From the NCBI RefSeq assembly GCF_001542405.1, contig NZ_LNCD01000120.1, forward strand, positions 62,001 through 126,000: a stretch of DNA of 64,000 nucleotides, read 5' to 3'. Positions 42,680 through 51,738 of this stretch are shown here, piece by piece (the stretch's first letter is position 1; every line of letters begins with the position of its first letter). This DNA is from Rhizobium altiplani (lineage in GTDB: Bacteria; Pseudomonadota; Alphaproteobacteria; Rhizobiales; Rhizobiaceae). The notes below the pieces were generated by a model. It saw only the letters and a program-made list of their open reading frames with translations, was not told the origin of the DNA and did not search any database. Both the position numbers and the translations under genes were made by a program.

Positions 42680-43618
42680 ATGGCTCGGAAAGAAATCGTA
42701 GACGCCGTGAAGAAATACACGGATCCGTTTCGTGTCACCAACGGCAAGGATTTTCGCCTGCGGGACTTCGATCCCGGCGATACGCTGGGGCTCAAGATGG
42801 GCAAGCAGGAAGCGGCGCAACTTCTCGATCGCGGTTCGGAATGGCTCGCGATGGAACAGGATATTCTCTATGCGCAGGATTCCTGGTCCCTGCTGCTTGT
42901 GTTCCAGGCGATGGACGCGGCAGGAAAGGACGGTACGATTAAGCACGTCATGTCGCGGGTCAATCCGCAGGGATGCGATGTCATCTCGTTCAAGCAACCC
43001 TCGGACAAGGAGATCTCCCACGATTTCCTATGGCGCCATGCCAAGGCCGTTCCGGAGCGCGGGCGAATTGGCATCTTCAACCGCTCTTATTACGAGGAGG
43101 TGCTTGTGGTGCGCGTGCACCAGGAACTGCTCGAAGCGCAAAAGATCCCGCCAAACCTTGTCGGCAAAAATCTGTGGGAAGAGCGGCTCGCCGACATCGC
43201 GCGCTTTGAAGACTATCTGACGCGCCAAGGCGTGGTCATCCTCAAGTTCTATCTGAACGTCTCGTACGAGGAACAGAAAAAACGGTTCATGCGCCGCCTC
43301 GACAAGCCCGAAAAGCACTGGAAGTTCTCCGCGTCCGATGTTCGCGAGCGACGATACTGGGATGACTACATGCAGGCCTATGACGACGCGATCCGCGCCA
43401 CGGCCTCCGAGGGGGCGCCGTGGTTCGTCGTGCCCGCCGACACCAAATGGTTCACGCGCCTCGTCGTCGCGGCAGCGATTGTGGAGGCGGTGGAGAAGCT
43501 CGACCTCGAATATCCCAAAGTCACGTCGAAGCAGATGAAGGATCTAGCGGCGGCGCGCCAAGAGCTCGAAGCGGAAGGCTCGACGGGGGCTAAAAAGCAC
43601 CGGGAGGAACAAAAATGA
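42680..43618 (+). CDS. PPK2-family polyphosphate:nucleotide phosphotransferase
   Basis: 312 residues from ATG 42680 (MARKEIVDAVKKYTDPF), with CCGGAGAAG upstream. Walker A is FQAMDAAGKDGTIKHV (about residue 77) and Walker B FNRSYYEEVLVVRVH. The WEERLADIARFEDYL and KHWKFSASDVRER segments belong to the PPK2-related subgroup that phosphorylates AMP or ADP with polyphosphate. It differs clearly from the PPK2 at 36381 (FEGRDAAGKGG). Its stop overlaps the start of the P-type ATPase gene (ATGA). Confidence 0.88.
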   Translation: MARKEIVDAVKKYTDPFRVTNGKDFRLRDFDPGDTLGLKMGKQEAAQLLDRGSEWLAMEQDILYAQDSWSLLLVFQAMDAAGKDGTIKHVMSRVNPQGCDVISFKQPSDKEISHDFLWRHAKAVPERGRIGIFNRSYYEEVLVVRVHQELLEAQKIPPNLVGKNLWEERLADIARFEDYLTRQGVVILKFYLNVSYEEQKKRFMRRLDKPEKHWKFSASDVRERRYWDDYMQAYDDAIRATASEGAPWFVVPADTKWFTRLVVAAAIVEAVEKLDLEYPKVTSKQMKDLAAARQELEAEGSTGAKKHREEQK

Positions 43619-46350
43619 GAGCGGATGACACCTCGGCTTTGGGTACGGATCCGGTGTCGTGGCATGCGATGCCGGCGGAACAGGTGGAAAGCCAGCTTCG
43701 CACGGACCCCGGGCGCGGCCTCGATGCCGCCGAGGCCGCCGAGAGGCTGGGGGCTTATGGGCCGAACCGCCTGCCGCAGGGCAGGAAGAAGGGGCCGCTG
43801 ATGCGGTTTCTCGCCCAGTTCAACAATATTCTCATCTATGTCCTCCTCGCGGCCGGCTTCATCAAACTGATGCTTAACCTGTGGCTCGACGCCTCGATCA
43901 TCTTTGCCGTCGTAATTCTGAATTCGCTCTTGGGCTTCCTGCAGGAGGGACGGGCGGAAAAAGCGCTCGACGCAATCCGCGACATGCTGTCGGCGGAGGC
44001 GCGCGTTCTGCGTGGCGGAGCGACGCGCCTCATCTCGGCTACAGAACTTGTTCCAGGCGACATCGTCCTCCTGGAATCGGGCGACAAGATCCCGGCGGAC
44101 ATGCGCCTCATCGATACCAAGAACCTGCGCACGGAGGAGGCAGCCCTCACGGGCGAATCTGTCCCGGCAGAAAAGACCACGGCCCTGGTACCCGACAGGG
44201 CCACCGTCGGCGACCGGGGAAACATGGCGTTTTCCGGGACCATGGTGGTTTCGGGCCGGGCGACCGGCATCGTTATCGCGACCGGCAGCCAGACGGAACT
44301 CGGCCGCATCAACCAGATGCTCGCGGACGTCAGTGCTCTCGAGACGCCGCTGCTGCGCCAGATCAAGAAATTCGGCTACGTCATCACGGCGGCCATCGGC
44401 ATCATCAGCGTGTTGCTCTTCTCCTGGGGCCACTGGCTCGGACATATGTCCTTTGTCGAGCTATTCCAGGCGATTGTCGGCATCGCGGTGTCGATGATCC
44501 CTGAAGGTCTGCCCGCGCTGATCACGATAACGCTCGCCATCGGCGTGCAGCGCATGGCCCAGCGCAACGCGATCATCCGCCGTCTGCCGGCGGTCGAAAC
44601 GCTGGGGTCCGTCTCGCGCATCTGCTCGGACAAGACCGGAACGCTGACCCTGATGGAAATGATGGTGGCCTCCGTCGTGACGGCGGATGCGGCCTATGAG
44701 GTCAGCGGCGACGGCTATGCGCCCGAAGGCGAGATCAAGACCGGCGGCAAGCCTGTCGGTGCTTTGCCGGACGTGCTCAGGCTGATGGGCCGCGTCTCCG
44801 TGCTGTGCAACGATGCCGAACTCTTCGATGAGGTTGGAAAGTGGAAAGTGGAGGGAGACCCGACCGAGGGCGCGCTCTATCCCTTCGCCACAAAGGTTGG
44901 CATCGAGCGTGCCGCGGAGGCGGCAGCCGCGCCCCGTATCGATGCGATCCCCTTCGAGTCGGAGCACAAATTCATGGCAACCCTCAATCGTTCGGCCGAC
45001 GGCGAAATGCTGCTGGTCAAGGGCGCCCCTGAGGTGATCCTCGATCATTGCGACCGGCAGCAGGCCGCGACCGGTCCGGAGCCGCTCGATCGTGACTGGT
45101 TTGTTCGGGAAGGTGACCGGCTGGCTGCGCAGGGGGAGCGCGTCTTGGGCCTGGCATGGCTGCCGAACCCGGATCTCCGCGCCGGCAGCCTCGGGCCGGC
45201 GGATCTGCCGAAGACCCTGGTGTTACTTGGCTTCGTGGGCCTCATGGATCCACCCCGCAAGGAGGCGATCGATGCCGTGCAGGAATGCCATGGCGGCGGC
45301 ATCCGCGTGACGATGATCACGGGCGACCACAAGATCACCGCGGCGGCAATCGCGAAGATGCTCGGCATCGGCGACGGGAAGACGGCCGTGGCGGGCACTG
45401 AGATCGAGGCGATGAACGATGCGGCGCTGCAGGAATGCGTGCGCGACGTCGATGTCTTCGCCCGCGCCAGCCCCGAGCACAAGCTCAGGCTCGTGAAGGC
45501 AATCCAAGCCAATCGTCAGATCGTCGCCATGACCGGAGACGGCGTCAACGATGCGCCGGCGCTGAAGAAGGCCGATATTGGAGTGGCGATGGGCATCAAG
45601 GGCACGGAGGTGACGAAAGAGGCCGCGGAGATGATCCTCGCCGACGACAATTTCGCCTCGATCTCGGCGGCCGTAAAGGAAGGCCGCACGGTCTACAACA
45701 ACATCGAGAAGGCGATGCTCTTCCTGCTGCCCACCAATATCGCCCAGGGCGCGGTGATCGCGATCGCAATCCTGTTCGCCTTCACGCTGCCGATCACGGC
45801 GCCACAGGTGCTGTGGGTGAACATGGTCACGTCGGTCGCGCTCGGTCTTGTCATTTCGTTCGAGCCCCATGAGGCGGACGTGATGACGCGCCCTCCCCGC
45901 TCGATCGACCGGCCGATCGTCTCCGGTTTCGGGATCTGGCGCATTCTCTTCGTGGGCGCGGCGCTTGTCCTTTATACGCTGGTGGTCTTCTTCTGGATGA
46001 AGGGGCAAGGCGCTTCGGACCAGATGGCGCGCACGGCTGCCGTCAACGCGATCACGCTCGGGCAGCTCTACTACCTTTTCAACAGCCGTTACCTGCTCGA
46101 TTCGTCTTTGTCCGTGCGTGCCCATCTGGGCAATCCCTATCTTTGGTACGGCATAGCCGCGGTCGTGGTGCTGCAGATCCTCTTCACTTATGCACCGCCG
46201 CTCCACGCCGTGTTCGACACCGAGGCCTTGCCCCCTTCAGTCTGGCTCTGGCTCATCTTGGGCGGGCTCGCCTTCTTCCTCGTCGTGGAGATCGAAAAAC
46301 TCGTCATTCGCTCTACGCCCGCGTTGAAAGACGCAGCGACCCGTCGGTAA
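43615..46350 (+). CDS. P2-type cation-transporting ATPase
   Basis: 911 residues. Order of parts: cation ATPase N-domain (GLDAAEAAERLGAYGPNRLP), TGES actuator loop ALTGESVPAEK, ion-binding helix motif SMIPEGLPALI, phosphorylated Asp in CSDKTGTLT (about residue 339), KGAPE nucleotide site, MITGDHKIT, and hinge MTGDGVNDAPALKKADIG. About ten membrane helices. The PEGL motif and lack of heavy-metal CPx place it in the Ca2+/Na+,K+-like P2 group; the ion is not certain. Translationally coupled to the upstream PPK2 gene. Confidence 0.92.
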   Translation: MRADDTSALGTDPVSWHAMPAEQVESQLRTDPGRGLDAAEAAERLGAYGPNRLPQGRKKGPLMRFLAQFNNILIYVLLAAGFIKLMLNLWLDASIIFAVVILNSLLGFLQEGRAEKALDAIRDMLSAEARVLRGGATRLISATELVPGDIVLLESGDKIPADMRLIDTKNLRTEEAALTGESVPAEKTTALVPDRATVGDRGNMAFSGTMVVSGRATGIVIATGSQTELGRINQMLADVSALETPLLRQIKKFGYVITAAIGIISVLLFSWGHWLGHMSFVELFQAIVGIAVSMIPEGLPALITITLAIGVQRMAQRNAIIRRLPAVETLGSVSRICSDKTGTLTLMEMMVASVVTADAAYEVSGDGYAPEGEIKTGGKPVGALPDVLRLMGRVSVLCNDAELFDEVGKWKVEGDPTEGALYPFATKVGIERAAEAAAAPRIDAIPFESEHKFMATLNRSADGEMLLVKGAPEVILDHCDRQQAATGPEPLDRDWFVREGDRLAAQGERVLGLAWLPNPDLRAGSLGPADLPKTLVLLGFVGLMDPPRKEAIDAVQECHGGGIRVTMITGDHKITAAAIAKMLGIGDGKTAVAGTEIEAMNDAALQECVRDVDVFARASPEHKLRLVKAIQANRQIVAMTGDGVNDAPALKKADIGVAMGIKGTEVTKEAAEMILADDNFASISAAVKEGRTVYNNIEKAMLFLLPTNIAQGAVIAIAILFAFTLPITAPQVLWVNMVTSVALGLVISFEPHEADVMTRPPRSIDRPIVSGFGIWRILFVGAALVLYTLVVFFWMKGQGASDQMARTAAVNAITLGQLYYLFNSRYLLDSSLSVRAHLGNPYLWYGIAAVVVLQILFTYAPPLHAVFDTEALPPSVWLWLILGGLAFFLVVEIEKLVIRSTPALKDAATRR

Positions 46351-46430
46351 CGCGCACAAGAAGTTGGGTTGCATGGCGGCGCGGTCGCCGCAGTCGCCGG
46401 GCGAACGGATTTGCCCGGCGAACGATTGGG

Positions 46431-46886
46431 TTAGGCGGCGCGCTTGCGATCCGCTGGATGCTGCAGCCGAAAGCCGATTGCCAGGCGGTTCCAGGCATTG
46501 ATCATTGCGATGCCGATCGAGAGCGCCACGAGTTCATCCTTCGAGAAGGCGTTTTGCGCGACCTCATAGTCCGAATCCGGCGCATGGCCTTCAGCGACAT
46601 TGGTCAGCGCCTCGGCCCATGTCAGTGCCGCCCGTTCGCGATCCGTATAGAGCTCCAATTCATGCCAGGCGTTCAACATGAGCATCCGCTCTTCTGTCTC
46701 GCCGAGCTTCAACGCGTCCTGGCGATGCATGTGCAGGCAATTGGCGCATCCGTTTATCTGGGACACGCGCACCTTGACGAGCTCCATCAGCTTGGGATCG
46801 AAGCTCTTGGCAATCCAGGCCTCCACGGCAACGAGGCCTTCGATGCCTCCGTTCTTCCTGGCCAGTATGTTCAAACGCTTGGTCAT
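46431..46886 (-). CDS. Carboxymuconolactone decarboxylase / AhpD-family protein
   Basis: 151 residues from ATG 46886 (MTKRLNILARKNGG), the second of two adjacent ATGs, with GGAG at good distance. AhpD fold with intact redox motif CANCLHMH near residue 52; then ERAALTWAEALTNVAEG and a C-terminal NAWNRLAIGF that matches the paralogue at 7150-7611 (NVWNRLAVGL). Likely a peroxidase- or thiol-type stress protein. The longer frame to 47042 has no family likeness. It is convergent with the ATPase gene. Confidence 0.85.
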   Translation of the reverse strand: MTKRLNILARKNGGIEGLVAVEAWIAKSFDPKLMELVKVRVSQINGCANCLHMHRQDALKLGETEERMLMLNAWHELELYTDRERAALTWAEALTNVAEGHAPDSDYEVAQNAFSKDELVALSIGIAMINAWNRLAIGFRLQHPADRKRAA

Positions 46887-47228
46887 CATGCTCTCCGTGA
46901 CATGAGTGATCGGGACGTTGCGCCCGGACAGGAAGTATCCCCGACATCGTGGATCATCCATCTGGCCGGTCGATGCGCCCGGCCTAATGCGGAATTCAGC
47001 AGACGCCCGCCGATCGATCAGGCCTTCCACCGTTCGGGACACCCCTTCCTATACTTCGGCAGGAGATGAGCGCGTCCCCGGTAGAATGGTTCAAGACGGG
47101 GATCCAACGCATTGTCCCGCCATCGGAGCCGCATCCGGGCGTGGCTTTCGCTGATCCCACACACGGAATGCTGACACTGGCGGGTTTCAATCAAGATCCG
47201 GGCACATGACCCAAGAAGGAGACTAGGC

Positions 47229-47984
47229 ATGAAAATCGTTGTCATTGGCGGCACCGGACTGATCGGCTCGAAGACCGTCGAACGGCTGCGGAAAAAGGGC
47301 CACGACGTCCTCGCAGCATCCCCAAATACGGGTGTCGACACTCTCACCGGCAAGGGCCTGGACGACGCGCTGGCCGGCGCGAAGGTGGTGATCGACCTCG
47401 CCAATTCGCCGTCGTTCGAGGACAAGGCGGTGATGGAATTCTTCCAGGCCGCGTGACGTAACCTCCTCAAGGCAGCCGCCGTGGCAGGCGTCGAACATCA
47501 AATCGCCCTTTCCATTGTCGGCGTGGAGCGGCTCGAGGGCAGCGGCTACATGCGCGCCAAGATGGCCCAGGAAGCGCTGATCCGTGCTTCTGGCATTCCC
47601 TACACGATCGTGCATTCGACGCAGTTCCTGGAATTCATTCCGGGCATCGTCCAGTCAGGCACGGTCGACCAGACGGTGCATCTGTCCTCCGCCTGTGTGC
47701 AGCCGATCTCGTCGGAGGATGTCGCCGACGCCATGGCCGACGTGGCCCTCGGCAAACCCCTGAATGGCATCATCGAGATTGCCGGTCCGGAGAAATTTCG
47801 CCTCAACGAAATCGCGGCGCAGTTCCTGAAGTCGACCGGCGATTCCCGCCAGGTCGTCGCCGATCCGCATGCGCCTTATTTCGGCACCGAGCTCGCCGAG
47901 GGCTCGCTCGTGCCGATCGGCGACGCCCGGCTTGGCCGCGTCAGCTTCCAGGACTGGCTCAGCCACTACCAGCCGAGAACGTAA
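47229..47984 (+). pseudogene. NAD(P)-binding NmrA/SDR-like gene broken by an in-frame stop
   Basis: The frame opens with a Rossmann motif VVIGGTGLIGSKTV and runs to ...VMEFFQAA, then TGA (47454-47456). With no frame change it goes on RNLLKAA, ALSIVGVERLEGSGYMRAK, IPYTIVHSTQFLEF and to 47984. Read through, it is a 251-residue atypical SDR of the NmrA/YesF type with the expected TRNLL helix at the stop position. A single base change would restore it. The second part has no good start of its own. A sequencing error is possible. Confidence 0.75.
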
Positions 47985-48060
47985 CCCCTTCGGAGGGGCG
48001 CGGCGCATCCGGCAAGACCTAGACTGCCCCTTCCATGCACAATCACGACAGGAGAACGAC

Positions 48061-48477
48061 ATGTTCCGGACCTTTATGGCGGCAACCGCATTGACGGCCG
48101 TCCTCGGCGGCGCCGCCGTCGCGCATGACACTTCCGCCGGTGACGCGAAAGTCACCATCGTTTACGACCAGAAGCTTCCCAACGTGCCCGGCAAGAGCAT
48201 GAAGGGCGTGCTGGTCGAGTATGCGCCGGGCGGCACCTCGCCTGCCCACACGCATCCGAACTCAGCCTTCATCTATGCAACGGTCCTCGAAGGCGCAATC
48301 AGCAGTCAGGTCAATAGCGGCCCGGTCACGACCTACCATGCCGGCGAAAGCTTCTCGGAGTTTCCGGGCGATCACCACGCCGTTAGCGAGAATGCAAGCA
48401 AGACAGAACCCGCACGCCTGCTTGCGGTCTTCGTCGTCGATACCGACGAGAAGAACATAACGATCGACGACAAGTGA
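48061..48477 (+). CDS. Periplasmic cupin-domain protein
   Basis: 138 residues. Signal peptide MFRTFMAATALTAVLGGAAV, mature from about AHDTS. One cupin beta-barrel with motif 1 PGGTSPAHTHPNSAFIYATV-type metal ligands (two His and a downstream Glu) and motif 2 around EFPGDHHAVSENAS (His ligand). The active metal and substrate are unknown. It is 76 bp after the SDR pseudogene, and the small oxidoreductase genes here look like one accessory cluster. Confidence 0.82.
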   Translation: MFRTFMAATALTAVLGGAAVAHDTSAGDAKVTIVYDQKLPNVPGKSMKGVLVEYAPGGTSPAHTHPNSAFIYATVLEGAISSQVNSGPVTTYHAGESFSEFPGDHHAVSENASKTEPARLLAVFVVDTDEKNITIDDK

Positions 48478-48568
48478 GACAAACCTGTGCGATGTCCGGC
48501 CAATGCCTGACATCGCAGCCCTCACCCGCCGATATTTCGAGAGACTCACATCAACAAGGCTTGGGCCC

Positions 48569-49219
48569 ATGAGCGCGACAGCAATGCGAACACTTGCCGG
48601 AATTTCGGTCCCCCAGACGCCGATCGTCGATCGCGCGCTTGAGCATGCGCGAAAGGCATGCGAGCCCTATCTCTTCAACCACGTTGTCCGCTCCTGGCTG
48701 TTTGCCGAGCGGATCGGGCAGCTTCATGCCATCGAGCACGACGCGGAAGTCTTGGCCGTCGGCACGCTGCTGCATGACATAACGCTGAACGAGAGATTTG
48801 CGGGACCACGGCGGTTTGAGGTGGAGGCCGCGGATCTGGCGCGCGGATTTGCGACGGAAGCGGGGCTCGACAAGTATCGCGCCCAACAGATCTGGGATTG
48901 CGTCGCGCTCAACTCGACGCCGTCGATCGGCCTCTACAAGGAAGCCGAGGTCGCACTCTGCACAGCCGGCGTCTGCCTCGACGTCGTCGGCCTGCACTAC
49001 AGTTCCATTCCCTCGGCTGAGATGAAGGCGATCGCCGCCGAATTTCCGCGGCTTGGGATGAAGCGGCAGATGACCCTGTGCTTTTGCCACATCGCCGCGA
49101 CACAGCCGGAAACGACGTACGACAACTTCGTACGGGATTTCGGAGAGCGCCTGGTTCCTGGCTACAAAGTGCCGACCTCCTCAGTCGATCTGGTGGCAAA
49201 TGCGCCCTTCGATGAATGA
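48569..49219 (+). CDS. HD-domain phosphohydrolase-like protein
   Basis: 216 residues from ATG 48569; a longer frame from 48503 adds 22 residues with a weaker start. HD metal motif: His in YLFNHVVRSWLFAER, then the HD pair in VGTLLHDITLNERF. The next conserved acidic residues lie in the LYKEAEVALCTAGVCLDVVG helix. It is like the cyanamide hydratase-like HD proteins of soil bacteria, but the substrate cannot be told. Followed by a 298-bp gap (49220-49517) without a gene I can support. Confidence 0.78.
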   Translation: MSATAMRTLAGISVPQTPIVDRALEHARKACEPYLFNHVVRSWLFAERIGQLHAIEHDAEVLAVGTLLHDITLNERFAGPRRFEVEAADLARGFATEAGLDKYRAQQIWDCVALNSTPSIGLYKEAEVALCTAGVCLDVVGLHYSSIPSAEMKAIAAEFPRLGMKRQMTLCFCHIAATQPETTYDNFVRDFGERLVPGYKVPTSSVDLVANAPFDE

Positions 49220-49517
49220 TCGCCATGTTCGATGCGACGGACGTGCACTTCGAACAGGAGGATCTGCAAAGGCCTGCACTCACCACTACATCGCAGGGCC
49301 CCTATCGGTAACCCACACCGCACATAGACCAGCAAGAAAACGGGCGCTTCATCAGCGCGTGTTTTGCGTCGTGAACGCCTCGGTGCGAGCAACCGCCCTA
49401 ATCGTTCGATGCGGTCACCTAGACTTTCGCACAGTCCTCAGATGCTTCCGCCCAATGGTTTTCCAGGCCGCCGGTCGCCATCCTCCGTCGCATGTCAATC
49501 ACCGCGAAGGATAGAAA

Positions 49518-50498
49518 ATGCGCGATATTTCAAACCCATTGACTGTCAGTGTCTCACGCCGCGACGCTCTGCTCGGCAGCCTCACCGCCGGGATCGCCAT
49601 GGGCTTGCCCGCGGTTGCCGCTGCCAAGACGCCAAAGCAGCCTCTCCCCGCCACCATCAATCACGGAAAGCAAGCCATGAGCACGATCACCACGAAGGAC
49701 GGCACGGAAATCTACTACAAGGATTGGGGCACCGGTCCGGTCGTCACCTTCTCGCATGGCTGGCCGTTGAACTCCGACGCCTGGGACGGCCAGATGCTCT
49801 TTCTCGCCCAGCACGGCTTCCGCGTCGTGGCGCACGATCGCCGCGGCCACGGACGATCCAGCCAGCCGACATCCGGAAACGACATGAACGGATACGCCGA
49901 CGATCTGGCCGCAGTGATCGAGGCGCTTGATCTCAAGGACGTGACGCTGGTCGGCCACTCCACCGGCGGCGGCGAAGTCGCCCGCTATATCGGCCGGCAT
50001 GGCACGAAGCGTGTCGCCAAGGCTGTGCTCATCGCCGCCGTGCCGCCGGTCATGGTGAAATCCGAGGCCAATCCGGAAGGCCTGCCGATCGAAGCGTTCG
50101 ACGCGATCCGCGCCGGCCTCGTCAAGGATCGCTCGCAATTCTACCGCGACCTTGCCCCGCAATTTTATGGCGCCAACCGACCGGGCTCAAACGTCTCCCA
50201 GGGCACACTCGACCAGTTCTGGCTCTGGAGCATGCAGGCCGGCCTGCTGAACGCCTATGAATGCGTCAAGGCATTCTCGGAAACCGACTTCACCGAAGAC
50301 CTGAAGAAGTTCGACGTGCCGACGCTCGTCCTGCACGGGGAGGATGACCAGATCGTTCCGGTCAAGGATTCCGCCGTCAAGTCCGCCCGGCTGATCAAGG
50401 GCGCCAAGGACATCTACTATCCCGGCGCGCCGCACGGCATCACCGCCACACATCAGGACCAGGTCAACGCCGACCTGCTCGCCTTCCTCAAGGCCTGA
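49518..50498 (+). CDS. Alpha/beta hydrolase, chloroperoxidase/esterase-like, Tat-exported
   Basis: 326 residues. N-terminal twin-arginine signal SRRDALLGSLTAGIAMG with cleavage about AVAAAK, so the protein is probably periplasmic. The hydrolase domain has the oxyanion HGWPLNSDAW, nucleophile elbow GHSTGGGE (Ser about residue 153), acid Asp in LHGEDDQIVP and catalytic His in GAPHGITATH. Closest group is non-haem chloroperoxidases/arylesterases. An internal ATG at 49678 (MSTITTKDG) would give the cytoplasmic form common in relatives, so the Tat extension is notable. Confidence 0.85.
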   Translation: MRDISNPLTVSVSRRDALLGSLTAGIAMGLPAVAAAKTPKQPLPATINHGKQAMSTITTKDGTEIYYKDWGTGPVVTFSHGWPLNSDAWDGQMLFLAQHGFRVVAHDRRGHGRSSQPTSGNDMNGYADDLAAVIEALDLKDVTLVGHSTGGGEVARYIGRHGTKRVAKAVLIAAVPPVMVKSEANPEGLPIEAFDAIRAGLVKDRSQFYRDLAPQFYGANRPGSNVSQGTLDQFWLWSMQAGLLNAYECVKAFSETDFTEDLKKFDVPTLVLHGEDDQIVPVKDSAVKSARLIKGAKDIYYPGAPHGITATHQDQVNADLLAFLKA

Positions 50499-50587
50499 CG
50501 CTCGTAACTTGGACGATCGGTGGCGCGGCAAGGCCGCGCCGTTTCCATTCAAGCCCTTTCCATCATCGCCCTTTAAGGAAATCCAAC

Positions 50588-51448
50588 ATGTCGAAGACCT
50601 GGCTCATAACCGGCAGCGTCAGCGGGATCGGCCTGAGCACGGCCGAACTCGTGCTCGCGCGCGGCGAAAACCTCGTCGCGACGGCCCGAAACGTCGACCG
50701 CCTTCTCAACCTTGTGCGCCGCTACGGCAAGCAGGTGGAACTCATCGAACTCGATGTGACGGATGCGCCAGCAGCACGCGGAGCAGTCGACACCGCGATG
50801 GAACGGTTCGGTCGCCTCGACGTGCTGCTGAACAATGCCGGTTACGCGCATCTCAGTCCCTTCGAACAGGTCTCGGAAGATGATTTCAAGGCGGAGATCG
50901 ACACCAATTTCTACGGTGTGGTCAATCTGACGCGCGCGGCGCTCCCCGTGATGCGCCGGCAAAAATCAGGGCATATCATCAATATTTCGTCCAGCTCGGC
51001 GCGCTTCGGCAGTCCCGGATCGACCGCCTATACTGCCGCCAAATGGGCGGTGAGCGGTTTCACCGCTTCGCTCGCCAAGGAGGTCAAGCCGTTCGGCGTC
51101 AAGGCCATCGCCATCGAACCTGGCAGCATCCGCACGAACTGGACGCGGGTTGCCCGTGGCCACGTCCCGCCGCTGCTGCGGGAATACGAACCGACCATCG
51201 GCGCGATCATGAGGATGACCGAGGGCTATGCCGGCACCGAGCCCGGCGACCCCGACAAGGTGGCCGTCGTCATCTTCGATCTTTCGCGCCAGGATGATCT
51301 GCCTGAACAACTCGTCCTCGGAAGCGATGCCCTGGGACGGATTGCCCAAAGCGATGCGGTTCGATCCGCAGCCGCTCTCTATTGGGACAAGATCAGCCGG
51401 TCGACGGACTTCGACGAGCCGACCACTCCCCTCCCACTTCTGGACTGA
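50588..51448 (+). CDS. Short-chain dehydrogenase/reductase
   Basis: 286-residue classical SDR. Cofactor motif ITGSVSGIGLSTAE, NNAGYAHLSPFE, and catalytic ISSSSARFGSPGSTAYTAAK (Ser...Tyr-x3-Lys complete). The C-terminal extension is of the longer oxidoreductase type that acts on ketones or aldehydes. Starts 90 bp after the alpha/beta hydrolase on the same strand. Substrate unknown. Confidence 0.88.
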   Translation: MSKTWLITGSVSGIGLSTAELVLARGENLVATARNVDRLLNLVRRYGKQVELIELDVTDAPAARGAVDTAMERFGRLDVLLNNAGYAHLSPFEQVSEDDFKAEIDTNFYGVVNLTRAALPVMRRQKSGHIINISSSSARFGSPGSTAYTAAKWAVSGFTASLAKEVKPFGVKAIAIEPGSIRTNWTRVARGHVPPLLREYEPTIGAIMRMTEGYAGTEPGDPDKVAVVIFDLSRQDDLPEQLVLGSDALGRIAQSDAVRSAAALYWDKISRSTDFDEPTTPLPLLD

Positions 51449-51599
51449 GACAGGAACCGTTACAGGGTTTTCGATGCGGCATTTCCTTCCCGCATAGGAT
51501 TTGCCTGGGGGGCTCGGCTGGCACATCTTGCTGCCGGCCCTCAGGTCGGGCGCATTCCTCTGGGCCTGGTTTCCTTCGGCTCCGCGGCAGCATCGCCAC

Positions 51600-51623
51600 C
51601 AACATATGGATTTCCATAAGTTG
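51600..51623. promoter_or_regulatory. 24-bp imperfect palindrome upstream of the multi-PAS kinase
   Basis: Halves CAACATATGGAT and TTCCATAAGTTG match as an inverted repeat at 10 of 12 positions, with perfect TATGGA-TT-TCCATA at the centre. It lies 116-139 bp before the kinase start, in a 290-bp gap (51449-51738) with no gene. It looks like an operator for a dimeric regulator, perhaps one of the response regulators encoded downstream. Confidence 0.5.
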
Positions 51624-51738
51624 CGGCGGTGCAGTGGCGCGATTAGGGTGCGGCATAGCTTCGCCAGCACCGGGATTGACAACAAGTTCAATACAAAAGG
51701 CTGACGATCCCGGACTATTGTACCTTGCAGGAGCCCCA

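Noticed and set aside
47454..47456. Selenocysteine or programmed readthrough at the in-frame TGA
   Set aside because: No SECIS-like hairpin stands out right after the codon, the position is not a catalytic Cys in the family, and relatives have Thr/Ser there.
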